Shown here in pieces: positions 7,774 through 16,256 of a stretch of DNA of 64,000 bases; the stretch's first letter is position 1, and every line of letters starts with the position of its first letter. The notes beneath the pieces are model-generated. The model was not told the origin of the DNA. It ran no database searches and saw only the letters and a list, made by a program, of their open reading frames with translations. Origin of the DNA: Microbacterium sp. LWH11-1.2 (GTDB taxonomy: Bacteria; Actinomycetota; Actinomycetes; Actinomycetales; Microbacteriaceae); NCBI RefSeq assembly GCF_038397745.1, contig NZ_CP151636.1, positions 1,550,001 through 1,614,000 on the forward strand, written 5' to 3'. Position numbers and translations under genes: made by a program.

Positions 7774-8745
7774 ATGTTCAGACAGATCCTCCGCAACACC
7801 GTGCTGCGCCGCATCCTCGCAGCCCTCGGCACGCTCCTCGGCGTGGCCGTCTTCGTCTTCCTGATGCTGCGCGCCATCCCCGGCGACCAGATCAGCTCGG
7901 GCCTCGGCACCGAGGCCGCCGCCCTCACACCCGCGCAGCGCGCCGCGCTCGAGGCCTACTACGGTCTCGACCAGCCGCTGTTCGTGCAGTTCTTCTCGTG
8001 GCTCGGCAACATCTTCACCGGCAACCTCGGCTTCTCGTCGCGGGCGCAGACCAGCGTGCTCGACCTCACGCTCGCCGCACTGCCGGTGACCTTCGAGCTC
8101 GCGATCTTCTCGATCGTGATCGCCCTCGCCATCGGCATCCCGCTGGGCATGCTCTCCGCCTCGAAGCCCGACTCGGTCCGCGACGGCTTCGGCCAGGTCG
8201 TCGGGCTCGCCGGGCTCTCGATCCCCGCGTTCCTGCTCGGCACCGCGCTCCTCGCGATCCTGGCCTCCTCGTTCGGGTTCAACCCCAACGGTCAGGGCTT
8301 CGTCACTCTGTTCCAGGACCCGCTGCTGAACCTCCAGCAGATGCTGCTCCCGTCGATCGTCCTCGGCTTCGGCATCGCCGCCCCGATCATGCGGACCACG
8401 CGCACCGCGGTGCTGGAGATCCGCGCCAACGACTTCATCCGCACCGCCCGGGCGAAGGGCGTGCCGCCGCGTCGCCTGCAGATCCGGCACGTGCTGCGCA
8501 ACGCGCTCGTCCCCATCGTCACCATGACGGGCCTGCAGTTCGGCTACCTCCTCGGAGGTGCCGTCGTGGTCGAGCAGATCTTCTCGCTTCCCGGCATCGG
8601 CCGCCAGGTGCTCCTCGGCATCCAGCAGAAGGAGTACGCGCTCGTGCAGAGCACCGTGCTGGTGATCGCGCTCGCGTTCGTCATCGTCAACCTGCTCACC
8701 GACCTGCTCTACCGGGTCATCGATCCTCGGGTACGTGCCGCATGA
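7774..8745 (+). CDS. ABC transporter permease, DppB type
   Basis: 323 residues with about six membrane segments. It forms the inner-membrane channel with the DppC-type partner. The cytoplasmic coupling (EAA) loop, reading TARAKGVPPRRLQIRHVLRN, and the C-terminal GGAVVVEQIFSLPGIGRQ are hallmarks of oligopeptide permeases. It follows the receptor gene after a hairpin and overlaps the next permease gene by four bases (ATGA). Confidence 0.92.
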   Translation: MFRQILRNTVLRRILAALGTLLGVAVFVFLMLRAIPGDQISSGLGTEAAALTPAQRAALEAYYGLDQPLFVQFFSWLGNIFTGNLGFSSRAQTSVLDLTLAALPVTFELAIFSIVIALAIGIPLGMLSASKPDSVRDGFGQVVGLAGLSIPAFLLGTALLAILASSFGFNPNGQGFVTLFQDPLLNLQQMLLPSIVLGFGIAAPIMRTTRTAVLEIRANDFIRTARAKGVPPRRLQIRHVLRNALVPIVTMTGLQFGYLLGGAVVVEQIFSLPGIGRQVLLGIQQKEYALVQSTVLVIALAFVIVNLLTDLLYRVIDPRVRAA

Positions 8746-9629
8746 CCGACATCTCTCAGACCCCCGCCCTCGCTCCCGGTGGCGGGCGTACGATGGAGCG
8801 CGTCCGGCTGCTGCTGCGCAGCAGGAGCGGTCTCACCGGGCTCATCATCGTCGTCCTCCTCGGTGTGCTCAGCATCGTCTCGGCATTCGGACTGCTGCCG
8901 TTCGACCCGCTCGCGCAGGACCCGCCGTCGCGCCTGCAGCCGCCCTCGGGCGTGCACTGGTTCGGCACCGATCAGTTCGGCCGCGACGTGTTCTCCCGCG
9001 TCGCCGCCGGCGTCGCGAACTCCGCCCTCATCTCCCTCGTCGCCGTCGCCTTCGCCACGGTCGTCGGCACGGTGTGCGGTCTCATCGCGGGCTTCTACCG
9101 CGGCTTCTCCGACGGTGCGATCACGGCGGTCACGAACGTGCTCTTCGCGTTCCCGCCGCTGCTGCTCGCGCTCTCGCTGGCCTCGGTCTTCGAGCGCAAC
9201 TGGTTCACGATCGCGGTGGCGATCGCGATCGTCTACGTGCCGATCTTCATCCGCGTGACCCGCGGTCCCGTGCTGTCGCTCCGCGAGGTCGAGTACGTCA
9301 AGGCTGCCAAGAGCACCGGGCAGAGCCGGATGGCCACGATGTTCCGTCACGTGCTTCCGAACATCACGTCGATCATCATCGTGCAGGTGACGCTCTCGCT
9401 CTCGTGGGCCGTGCTCACCGAGGCGTCGCTGAGCTTCCTCGGCCTGGGCACCCCGCCGCCGGCGCCGTCGCTCGGGTCGATGATCTTCGAGGCGCGCACG
9501 CTCGTGACGATCGCCCCCTGGACGATGATCGCCCCGGGTGTGATCGTGGTCCTGCTCGTCGTCGGTCTGAACCTGCTCGGCGACGGACTGCGCGACAGCC
9601 TCGACCCGCGGAACAGGGGGAAGCGATGA
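8742..9629 (+). CDS. ABC transporter permease, DppC type
   Basis: 295 residues: an N-terminal cytoplasmic leader, first membrane helix near residues 28-48, then the conserved HWFGTDQFGRDVFSRV block of DppC/OppC proteins, five further helices and the coupling loop VEYVKAAKSTGQSRMATMFR. Start and stop overlap both neighbours (ATGA), so it is tightly coupled to the DppB-type gene and murQ. Together with the lipoprotein receptor and the double ATPase at the operon's end it makes a complete importer. Confidence 0.92.
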   Translation: MTDISQTPALAPGGGRTMERVRLLLRSRSGLTGLIIVVLLGVLSIVSAFGLLPFDPLAQDPPSRLQPPSGVHWFGTDQFGRDVFSRVAAGVANSALISLVAVAFATVVGTVCGLIAGFYRGFSDGAITAVTNVLFAFPPLLLALSLASVFERNWFTIAVAIAIVYVPIFIRVTRGPVLSLREVEYVKAAKSTGQSRMATMFRHVLPNITSIIIVQVTLSLSWAVLTEASLSFLGLGTPPPAPSLGSMIFEARTLVTIAPWTMIAPGVIVVLLVVGLNLLGDGLRDSLDPRNRGKR

Positions 9630-10531
9630 CCCTGGAGGATCTCGGCGGACTCGCCACCGAGGCGAGCGACCCCCGGTACGCGGAACTCGACCGGATGAGC
9701 GTCGCCCAGCTCGCGCAGACTATGAACGACGCGGATGCGACGGTGCCGGGCGCCGTGCAGCGGGCACTCCCGCAGATCGTGCCGGCTATCGAGGCGACCG
9801 CCGAGCGCATGGCTCGCGGCGGTCGGCTCGTCTACGTGGGCGCCGGCACGCCGGGCCGCATCGGCGTCGTGGACGCCTCGGAGTGCCCGCCGACGTTCAG
9901 CACGCCGCCGGAGCTCGTCTTCGCGATCATGGCAGGCGGACCGGGAGCCATCGTGAACCCGGTCGAGGGCGCGGAGGACGACGCCGACGCCGGCAGCGCC
10001 GCGATCGACGAGGCGGGTATCGGCCCGCTCGACACGGTGATCGGCATCGCCTCCAGCGGACGCACGCCCTACGTGGTGGCCGCGATCCGGCGCGCGCGGG
10101 AGCGCGGCGCACTGACCGTCGGGCTGTCCTGCAACACCGGCACCGTGCTCAGTGCGGCGGCGGAGCACGGCATCGAGGTCGAGGTCGGCCCCGAGGTGCT
10201 CTCCGGGTCGACGCGCCTCAAGTCGGGTACCGCGCAGAAGCTCGTGCTCAACATGTTCTCGACCATCGTCATGGTGCGGAACGGCAAGGCCTACGGCAAC
10301 CTCATGGTCGATCTGAAGGCGACCAACCACAAGCTCCGCGAGCGCGCCACCCGCATGGTGCAGTCGATCGCGGGCGTCGATCGGGATGCCGCGGTCGGCG
10401 CGCTCGAGACGGCGGGCTACGACGTGAAGATCGCGTCGATCATGCTCCGCCGGGGCGAGGACCTCGCCGCGGCCACCGCACGGATCACCGCCGCCGACGG
10501 TCGGCTGCGGACAGCACTGGAGGAGAACTGA
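9626..10531 (+). CDS. murQ: N-acetylmuramic acid 6-phosphate etherase
   Basis: Cleaves the lactyl ether of MurNAc-6-phosphate to give GlcNAc-6-phosphate and D-lactate; cytosolic, SIS fold. 301 residues. Diagnostic blocks: YVGAGTPGRIGVVDASECPP (69-88) and TF after it, EGAEDDADAG around residue 114 with the acidic catalytic region, and SGSTRLKSGTAQKLVLNMFS. The family usually has GTSGR where this protein has GTPGR, a substitution in the sugar-phosphate loop. It overlaps the permease gene upstream (ATGA) and the kinase anmK by one base. The product joins central amino-sugar metabolism through NagA/NagB, which are not in this window. Confidence 0.95.
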   Translation: MTLEDLGGLATEASDPRYAELDRMSVAQLAQTMNDADATVPGAVQRALPQIVPAIEATAERMARGGRLVYVGAGTPGRIGVVDASECPPTFSTPPELVFAIMAGGPGAIVNPVEGAEDDADAGSAAIDEAGIGPLDTVIGIASSGRTPYVVAAIRRARERGALTVGLSCNTGTVLSAAAEHGIEVEVGPEVLSGSTRLKSGTAQKLVLNMFSTIVMVRNGKAYGNLMVDLKATNHKLRERATRMVQSIAGVDRDAAVGALETAGYDVKIASIMLRRGEDLAAATARITAADGRLRTALEEN

Positions 10532-11724
10532 TGCGCGTCCTGGGACTCATCTCCGGCACCTCGCACGACGGGATCGATGCATCGGTCGTGGACTTCACGA
10601 TCGACGGCGATGGGTCGTCGACCCGGGGCGTCCACCTCCGCGGGAGCGTGCTCGCCTCGACGAGCGTCCCGTACACCCCCGAGCTGCGCGCCCGGCTGAT
10701 CGCGGCGCTTCCGCCCGCGCAGACCACGCTCGCCGAGGTGGCCGAGCTCGACACGCTCATCGGGCAGGCGTTCGCCGAGGTCGCCGCCGACATCTCCGCC
10801 GAGGTCGGCGGCGTCGACGCGATCTGCTCGCACGGACAGACCGTGTACCACTGGGTCGACGGCGCGCATGCGCTCGGAACGCTGCAGATCGGACAGCCCG
10901 CCTGGATCGCCGAGCGGGTGGGCGTACCCGTCGTCTCCGACATCCGCATCCGCGACATCACGGCCGGCGGCCACGGCGCTCCGCTGGTCTCCTTCCTCGA
11001 CGAGCTGCTGCTGCGCACACACGCCGGCGTCTCGGCCGCCCTGAACCTGGGCGGCATCTCGAACATGACCGTGGTGCGCCCCGACGGCCTCGTCGCGTAC
11101 GACATCGGTCCGGCGAACGCGCTCGTCGACGCGGTCATCGTGGAGCACGGGCTCAACCCGCTCGGCTACGACGACGACGCCCGGATCGCGCGCACGGGCC
11201 GCGTGGACGACGCCCTGCTCGCGGCGCTGCTCGCCGACCCGTACTACGCGCTGACTCCGCCGAAGAGCACGGGCAAGGAGCACTTCCACCTCGGCTACGT
11301 GCTCGAGCACCTCGCGGTGCAGGGGCGCGAGATCGCGGTCGAAGACGTCGTGCGCACCCTCACCGAGCTCACGGTGCAGACCGTCGCCCGCGACGTGGCC
11401 GCGGCCGGCATCGAGTTCCTCGCGGTGTCGGGCGGCGGATGCCGCAATCCGCTGATCCTCGACGGACTCCGCGCCGCTCTGCCGGGCACGCGGGTCGTCC
11501 TCGCGGACGAGCTCGGCGCCCCGGCCGACAGCAAGGAGGCGATCCTCCTCGCGCTGATCGGCTGGTGCACGATGCACGGCGTCTCGGCCATCGTCCCCGG
11601 CGGGACCGGGGCCAGGGAGCCGCGCATCCTCGGCACGATCACCCCGGGCGCCGGCCCGCTCGTGATGCCGCAGCCGGTCTCCGGCATCGACTCTCTGAGC
11701 CTCGCGGAGGCCGCGGCATCGTGA
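10531..11724 (+). CDS. anmK: anhydro-N-acetylmuramic acid kinase
   Basis: Opens the 1,6-anhydro ring of anhydro-MurNAc and phosphorylates it, giving MurNAc-6-phosphate, the substrate of MurQ encoded just upstream. 397 residues of the actin-like fold: LGLISGTSHDGIDASVVDF at residues 4-22 (phosphate and sugar loop with Asp13), ICSHGQTVYHW, the block LNLGGISNMTVV, and a late SGGGCRNPLIL block. The one-base TGATG overlap with murQ couples translation. Its presence means the organism recycles products of lytic transglycosylases. Confidence 0.95.
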   Translation: MRVLGLISGTSHDGIDASVVDFTIDGDGSSTRGVHLRGSVLASTSVPYTPELRARLIAALPPAQTTLAEVAELDTLIGQAFAEVAADISAEVGGVDAICSHGQTVYHWVDGAHALGTLQIGQPAWIAERVGVPVVSDIRIRDITAGGHGAPLVSFLDELLLRTHAGVSAALNLGGISNMTVVRPDGLVAYDIGPANALVDAVIVEHGLNPLGYDDDARIARTGRVDDALLAALLADPYYALTPPKSTGKEHFHLGYVLEHLAVQGREIAVEDVVRTLTELTVQTVARDVAAAGIEFLAVSGGGCRNPLILDGLRAALPGTRVVLADELGAPADSKEAILLALIGWCTMHGVSAIVPGGTGAREPRILGTITPGAGPLVMPQPVSGIDSLSLAEAAAS

Positions 11725-12209
11725 ACGTCGAGGTGCGCCCTGCGACCCCGGACGACCTGTCCGGGGTGCTCGGCGTGTTCCTGGGATGCTGGCGAGAGAG
11801 CTACCGCGGCATCCTGCCGGCATCCGCGATCGACGCCATGACCGATGAGCGCGCGGAGGCGCTGTGGGGACGGGTGCTGGCCGATCCGGTCGGCGAGGTG
11901 CTGGTGGCCGAGCGCGACGGCGAGGTCGTCGGTCTGACCCGCTACGCCGTGAGTGACGGCGAGGCGGCGGTGCACTCCCTGTACGTCTCGCCGCGCACGC
12001 ACGGCGGCGGGGTCGGCACCGCGCTGCTGTCGGCCGCCGGCGAGGCGCTCCGCGCGGCCGGAGCGGATGCCGCCACCCTCTGGGTCTTCGCGGCGAACGC
12101 ACCCTCCATCGGCTTCTACGAGTCCCGCGGCTGGCATACCGACGGAGCGACCCGCACCCAGTCCGACTTCGGCGAGCCGGAGCAGCGGATGCGCAGGGAG
12201 TGGGCATGA
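11721..12209 (+). CDS. GNAT-family N-acetyltransferase
   Basis: 162-residue GCN5-type acetyltransferase. The acetyl-CoA binding segment is visible as VHSLYVSPRTHGGGVGTALL, followed by FAANAPSIGFYESRGW, the usual C-terminal beta-bulge region. GTG start overlaps the anmK stop; its own stop overlaps the epimerase. A substrate among cell-wall amino sugars or peptides is plausible from the operon, but the sequence does not identify one. Confidence 0.8.
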   Translation: MNVEVRPATPDDLSGVLGVFLGCWRESYRGILPASAIDAMTDERAEALWGRVLADPVGEVLVAERDGEVVGLTRYAVSDGEAAVHSLYVSPRTHGGGVGTALLSAAGEALRAAGADAATLWVFAANAPSIGFYESRGWHTDGATRTQSDFGEPEQRMRREWA

Positions 12210-13345
12210 GCGTCGTGGAGCGGATGCGCGTGCTGCGGGTGTCGTCGCCGCTGGTGCGGCCCTTCGTCACGGCGGTGCGCCGCACGGATCGCCTCGACGT
12301 CGTGCTCGTCGAGGCGACCGATGCGGACGGCCGCGTCGGCTGGGGCGAGGCGGCGGTGAGCTGGCGGGTCACGGGGGAGAGCCCGCAGAGCGTCGCCGCC
12401 GCCGTCGCCGGTCCGCTCGGTGACATCGTCGGCGGACGGGGAGCAGGGGACCCCGCGCTGGCCGACGACCTCGCGCGGGCGATCTGGGGGAATGCGGCCG
12501 CTCGCAGCGCGGTCGCCTGCGCGGTCGCGGATCTCGCCGCGCGGCAGCGGGGGCTGTCCGTCGCGGAGGCGCTTCTGGGGAACGGCGCGACGGCGCCGTC
12601 GCGCCTCCGCACGGACATGACGCTGTCGACCGCCGCCCCCGCGGAACTGGCGGAGCAGGCCATCGCGCACGTCGCGGCGGGGTTCGGCTGCCTCAAGATC
12701 AAGGCCTCGGCCGATCACGACACCGTGGCGGGGCTGCGGGCGGTCCGGGCGGCCGTCGGGGCTGAGGTGTCGCTGCGGATCGACGCGAACCAGGCGTGGG
12801 ACGTCGCGACCGCGATCCGCATCATCCGCACCTGCGAAGACGAGGGACTCGGCATCGAGCTGGTCGAGCAGCCCGTCGCGGCGCCCGACATCGAGGGCCT
12901 TGCGGGGGTCACGGCCGCGGTCGGCACCCCGATCATGGCCGATGAGGCGGTGCGCACCGAGAGTGATGTCCGGGTGATCGCCGAACGCGGCGCCGCCGAC
13001 CTGGTCAACATCAAGCTGGCGAAGACCGGCGGGCCGGCCGAGGCCGTCGCCGCGGCCCGCGCCGCTCGGGAGCACGGACTCGGCGTCGTGTTCGGCTGCA
13101 TGATGGAGTCGCCGGTCGGCGTCACCGCCACCGCGCACCTCGCCGCGGCCCTGGCCCCCGAGGTCGTGCACGATCTCGACGCGGCGCTCTGGCTCCAGCG
13201 GTCGCCCGTCACGGGCGGCATCCGTTCCGAGGCTGACGTGCTCATGCTCGGAGACGGGTGCGGTCTCGGCATCGACGCGCTCGCGTCCGACGCCGACGCC
13301 GATGTCCTCGCCGACATCCGGGTCCACCAGGGGGTGTGCGCATGA
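12206..13345 (+). CDS. dipeptide epimerase of the enolase superfamily (L-Ala-D/L-Glu type)
   Basis: 379 residues with the two-domain enolase-superfamily layout. Catalytic and metal residues are all visible: KIK with Lys164 and Lys166, metal ligands Asp193 (RIDANQ), Glu221 (LVEQP) and Asp246 (MADEA), and second-face Lys270 (NIKLAK). Enzymes with this arrangement such as YcjG/YkfB convert L-Ala-D-Glu from murein peptides to L-Ala-L-Glu so that peptidases can use it. The location among murQ, anmK and an amidase supports that specificity strongly. Overlaps both neighbours by four bases. Confidence 0.88.
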   Translation: MSVVERMRVLRVSSPLVRPFVTAVRRTDRLDVVLVEATDADGRVGWGEAAVSWRVTGESPQSVAAAVAGPLGDIVGGRGAGDPALADDLARAIWGNAAARSAVACAVADLAARQRGLSVAEALLGNGATAPSRLRTDMTLSTAAPAELAEQAIAHVAAGFGCLKIKASADHDTVAGLRAVRAAVGAEVSLRIDANQAWDVATAIRIIRTCEDEGLGIELVEQPVAAPDIEGLAGVTAAVGTPIMADEAVRTESDVRVIAERGAADLVNIKLAKTGGPAEAVAAARAAREHGLGVVFGCMMESPVGVTATAHLAAALAPEVVHDLDAALWLQRSPVTGGIRSEADVLMLGDGCGLGIDALASDADADVLADIRVHQGVCA

Positions 13346-14451
13346 GCGCCGCGCAGGCCGTCGAGGCCGTGATGGCAGAGCGCTCCGCTCCGGCCGGGGT
13401 CGTGGTCGGCATCACGTCGCCCGCTGGACGCGACGTGGCCGCGGGTGGTCGTGCCGACCTCGCGGGAACGCCGATGACGGTGGAGACCGCCTTCGACATC
13501 GCCTCCGTCACCAAGGTGGCCGCGACCACGACGGCCCTTCTCGGGCTGGTCGGCCGCGGCGAGCTCCGGTTCGACGACCTCGTCTCGCGGTTCCTCCCGG
13601 GAACCGCGTGCGCGCCGCGGACGACGCTCCGCCACCTGCTGCAGCATCGTGCCGGTCTCTGGGAATGGCAGCCGCTCTACCTGGACCCGCGCGACCCGGT
13701 CGCCGCCATGGATGCCCTGCCCCTGCGCTACGGACTCGACGAGGGGCGCCACTACTCCGATCTCGGCTTCCTGCTGCTCGGCCGCATCGTCGCCGCCGTC
13801 ACGGGCATGCCGCTCGACGCCGCCGTCCGCGATCTCGTGACCGCGCCGCTCGGGCTCGACCGCACGGGCTTCGGGCCCGTGGCGCCGCCGGTCGCCTCGA
13901 CCGCGGTCGGCGACATCGCGGAGCGCCGTATGGTGGCCACGGGCGAGCCCTACCCGATCCTCACCTCGCGTCGCCACTTTGCCTGGCGCGAGGAGGAGAT
14001 CACCGGTGCGGCGAACGACGGCAACTGCTTCCACGCCTTCGGCGGGATCGCCGGGCACGCGGGACTCTTCAGCACCGCCGACGACCTGCTCGCCTTCGGC
14101 GCCGCCCTCGCCGATCCCGGGCAGCACGCCGATCTGTGGAATCCGGATGCCGTCGCCGACCTGTTCCGCGACGGACCCGACCCCGGCCAGGCGCTCGGCT
14201 GGCGCAGCGACACGGTGCGGGTCGACGGCCACGAGCAGCGGATGCTGTGGCACCCCGGCTTCACCGGCTGCGCCCTCGGCATCATCCCCGGCGCATCGAC
14301 CGCCGTCGTGATGCTCGGCAACCGCCTCCTCGCGGCCGAGCCTGCCACGACAGAGACCCTGTGGCGATCGGCTCTCCCCGCACTCCTGGGCGACCAGGCA
14401 TCCCGTGACACCGCGACTTCCCGTGAAACCGAAGGAACGAGAACACCATGA
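13342..14451 (+). CDS. beta-lactamase-family serine hydrolase, AmiE-like N-acetylmuramyl-L-alanine amidase
   Basis: 369 residues with no signal peptide, so cytosolic. The class C beta-lactamase/PBP fold motifs are SVTK (Ser55, Lys58) and YSD (Tyr138). The segment NDGNCFHAFGGIAGHAGLF (225-243) is characteristic of the YbbE/AmiE subfamily; B. subtilis AmiE, encoded beside murQ and nagZ, removes the peptide from MurNAc. Here it lies between the dipeptide epimerase and the transporter ATPase in the same overlapping chain. I infer that it splits imported MurNAc-peptides in the cytosol, feeding AnmK/MurQ on one side and the epimerase on the other. It could instead be an esterase or D-peptidase of the same fold. 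Confidence 0.72.
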   Translation: MSAAQAVEAVMAERSAPAGVVVGITSPAGRDVAAGGRADLAGTPMTVETAFDIASVTKVAATTTALLGLVGRGELRFDDLVSRFLPGTACAPRTTLRHLLQHRAGLWEWQPLYLDPRDPVAAMDALPLRYGLDEGRHYSDLGFLLLGRIVAAVTGMPLDAAVRDLVTAPLGLDRTGFGPVAPPVASTAVGDIAERRMVATGEPYPILTSRRHFAWREEEITGAANDGNCFHAFGGIAGHAGLFSTADDLLAFGAALADPGQHADLWNPDAVADLFRDGPDPGQALGWRSDTVRVDGHEQRMLWHPGFTGCALGIIPGASTAVVMLGNRLLAAEPATTETLWRSALPALLGDQASRDTATSRETEGTRTP

Positions 14452-16079
14452 GCAACACCGAGCCCGTGCTGAGCATCAAGGGCCTCGCGGTCGCCTTCCG
14501 GACCGGCTCCGAGCTGGTCACCGCGATCAGCGACGTCAGCATCGACGTCGCCGCGGGAGAGACGGTCGCCGTGGTGGGCGAATCCGGATCCGGGAAGTCC
14601 ACGACGGCCGCGGCCGTCAACCGGCTCCTCCCGGACAACGGCATGATCACCGCCGGCAGCATCCGCTTCGACGGGCGCGAGCTCACCGAGCTGGGCGAGA
14701 ACGCGATGATCTCGCTGCGCGGCGCGGGGATCGGCCTCGTCCCGCAGGACCCGATGTCGAACCTCGACCCGCTCATGCGGGTCGGAGATCAGATAGGCGA
14801 GGCTCTCGAGGTGCACGGCCGCACGACGGGCGACGCCACGACGGCCCGCGTCGTCGAGCTGCTCGAGATGGTGGGGATCGCGGATGCCGCGAACCGCGCG
14901 CGCCAGTACCCGCACGAGTTCTCCGGCGGCATGCGCCAGCGCGTGCTGATCGCCATGGGGCTCGCCTGCACGCCCCGGCTGCTCATCGCCGACGAGCCGA
15001 CCTCCGCGCTGGACGTCACGGTGCAGCGCCGCATCCTCGATCAGCTCGACGAGCTGACCGACGAGCTCGGCACGGCCGTCTTCCTCATCACGCACGACCT
15101 GGCGCTCGCCGCCGAGCGGGCGGACCGCATCGTCGTGATGTTCCGCGGGAAGATCGTCGAAGAGGGCACCTCCGCGGAGGTGCTCGGCAACCCGCAGCAC
15201 GAGTACACCCGGCAGCTCCTCGCCGCAGCCCCCAGCCTCGCGTCGCGCCGCGATCCGCTCCCGCTCCGCGAGACGGTCGCGTCGGAGACGCCGTTCGTCG
15301 AGGTGCGCGACCTCCGCAAGGAGTTCGCGCTGCGCTCGCCGAAGCCGGGGGAGCCGCAGACCTTCACCGCCGTCGACGGCGTGAGCTTCTCGATCCGCCG
15401 CGGCACGACCGTGTCGATCGTGGGGGAGTCGGGCTCGGGCAAGTCGACGACCGCGAACATGGTGCTGGGACTCGAGGACGTCACCTCGGGATCGATCCTG
15501 TTCGACGGTCTCGACCTGACCGGTCTGCGGCGCAAGGAGCTCTTCGCCCTGCGGCGGCGCGTCCAGCCGGTGTTCCAGAACCCCTACGCGTCGCTCGACC
15601 CGCGGTACACGGTCGAGCAGTCGATCGCGGAACCGCTGCGCGTGCACCGCATCGGCACCGCGGCCACCCGGCACGCCCGGGTCCTCGAGCTCCTGGAGCA
15701 GGTCGCCCTTCCCGCGGCGATGGCCGAGCGCCTGCCGCACGAGCTCTCCGGCGGACAGCGGCAGCGCGTGGCCATCGCCCGGGCGCTCGCTCTCGAGCCG
15801 GAGCTCGTGGTCCTCGACGAGGCGGTGTCGGCCCTCGACGTGCTGGTGCAGGCGCAGATCCTCGACCTGCTCGCCGACCTCCAGCGCCGCCTCGGGCTCA
15901 GCTACCTGTTCATCAGCCATGACCTCGCGGTCGTGCGGATGATCTCCGACGAGGTGCACGTCATGCAGCGCGGCGTCGTCGTGGAGAGCGGAACGCCGGA
16001 GCGCATCTTCGACGATCCGCAGCATCCGTACACGAAGGAGCTGCTGGCGGCGATCCCGGGGGCCTCGCTCGCCTCCTGA
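14448..16079 (+). CDS. dual-domain ABC transporter ATP-binding protein (DppD-DppF fusion)
   Basis: 543 residues containing two complete ATPase domains. Domain 1: Walker [10 protein letters not shown] near residue 45, signature FSGGMRQR, Walker [13 protein letters not shown]. Domain 2: GESGSGKST near residue 325, [20 protein letters not shown]. Both carry the oligopeptide-type C-terminal extension ([11 protein letters not shown] and [11 protein letters not shown]). One polypeptide therefore supplies both motor subunits of the importer whose receptor and permeases open the operon 8 kb upstream. It ends the operon; the next gene is on the other strand. Confidence 0.93.
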   Translation: MSNTEPVLSIKGLAVAFRTGSELVTAISDVSIDVAAGETVAVVGESGSGKSTTAAAVNRLLPDNGMITAGSIRFDGRELTELGENAMISLRGAGIGLVPQDPMSNLDPLMRVGDQIGEALEVHGRTTGDATTARVVELLEMVGIADAANRARQYPHEFSGGMRQRVLIAMGLACTPRLLIADEPTSALDVTVQRRILDQLDELTDELGTAVFLITHDLALAAERADRIVVMFRGKIVEEGTSAEVLGNPQHEYTRQLLAAAPSLASRRDPLPLRETVASETPFVEVRDLRKEFALRSPKPGEPQTFTAVDGVSFSIRRGTTVSIVGESGSGKSTTANMVLGLEDVTSGSILFDGLDLTGLRRKELFALRRRVQPVFQNPYASLDPRYTVEQSIAEPLRVHRIGTAATRHARVLELLEQVALPAAMAERLPHELSGGQRQRVAIARALALEPELVVLDEAVSALDVLVQAQILDLLADLQRRLGLSYLFISHDLAVVRMISDEVHVMQRGVVVESGTPERIFDDPQHPYTKELLAAIPGASLAS

Positions 16080-16088
16080 GCGCTGCGG

Positions 16089-16256
16089 TCAGCGCTTCCG
16101 GTCGTCGTCGTCCCAGGGGCCTTCCCACCAGTTGCCGCCCCCGCCCTCGTCCGACCCGCCGCGGCGACGGGAGCGCACGAACTGCACGATGATCACCGTC
16201 AGCGAGCTGAGCAGGATCAGGAAGACGACGAGGAACAGCACGTCGCTCTGGTTCAT
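16089..16256 (-). CDS. small single-pass membrane protein
   Basis: 55 residues: a short polar start, one long hydrophobic helix (VLFLVVFLILLSSLTVIIVQ), an Arg cluster (RSRRRGG) that should face the cytosol, then a Gly/Trp/acid-rich tail ending in charged residues. Its ATG overlaps the stop of the YdeI-like gene (ATGA), which makes translation credible despite the size. No function can be assigned. Confidence 0.65.
   Translation of the reverse strand: MNQSDVLFLVVFLILLSSLTVIIVQFVRSRRRGGSDEGGGGNWWEGPWDDDDRKR

Noticed and set aside
13342..14451. Acquired beta-lactamase resistance gene
   Set aside because: No signal peptide, subgroup motif of AmiE/YbbE and operon position with murein-recycling genes argue against a resistance role.
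16079..16096. AGCGCT-N6-AGCGCT hairpin after the importer operon
   Set aside because: Short 6-bp stem of a self-complementary word with no U-run; too weak to call a terminator.
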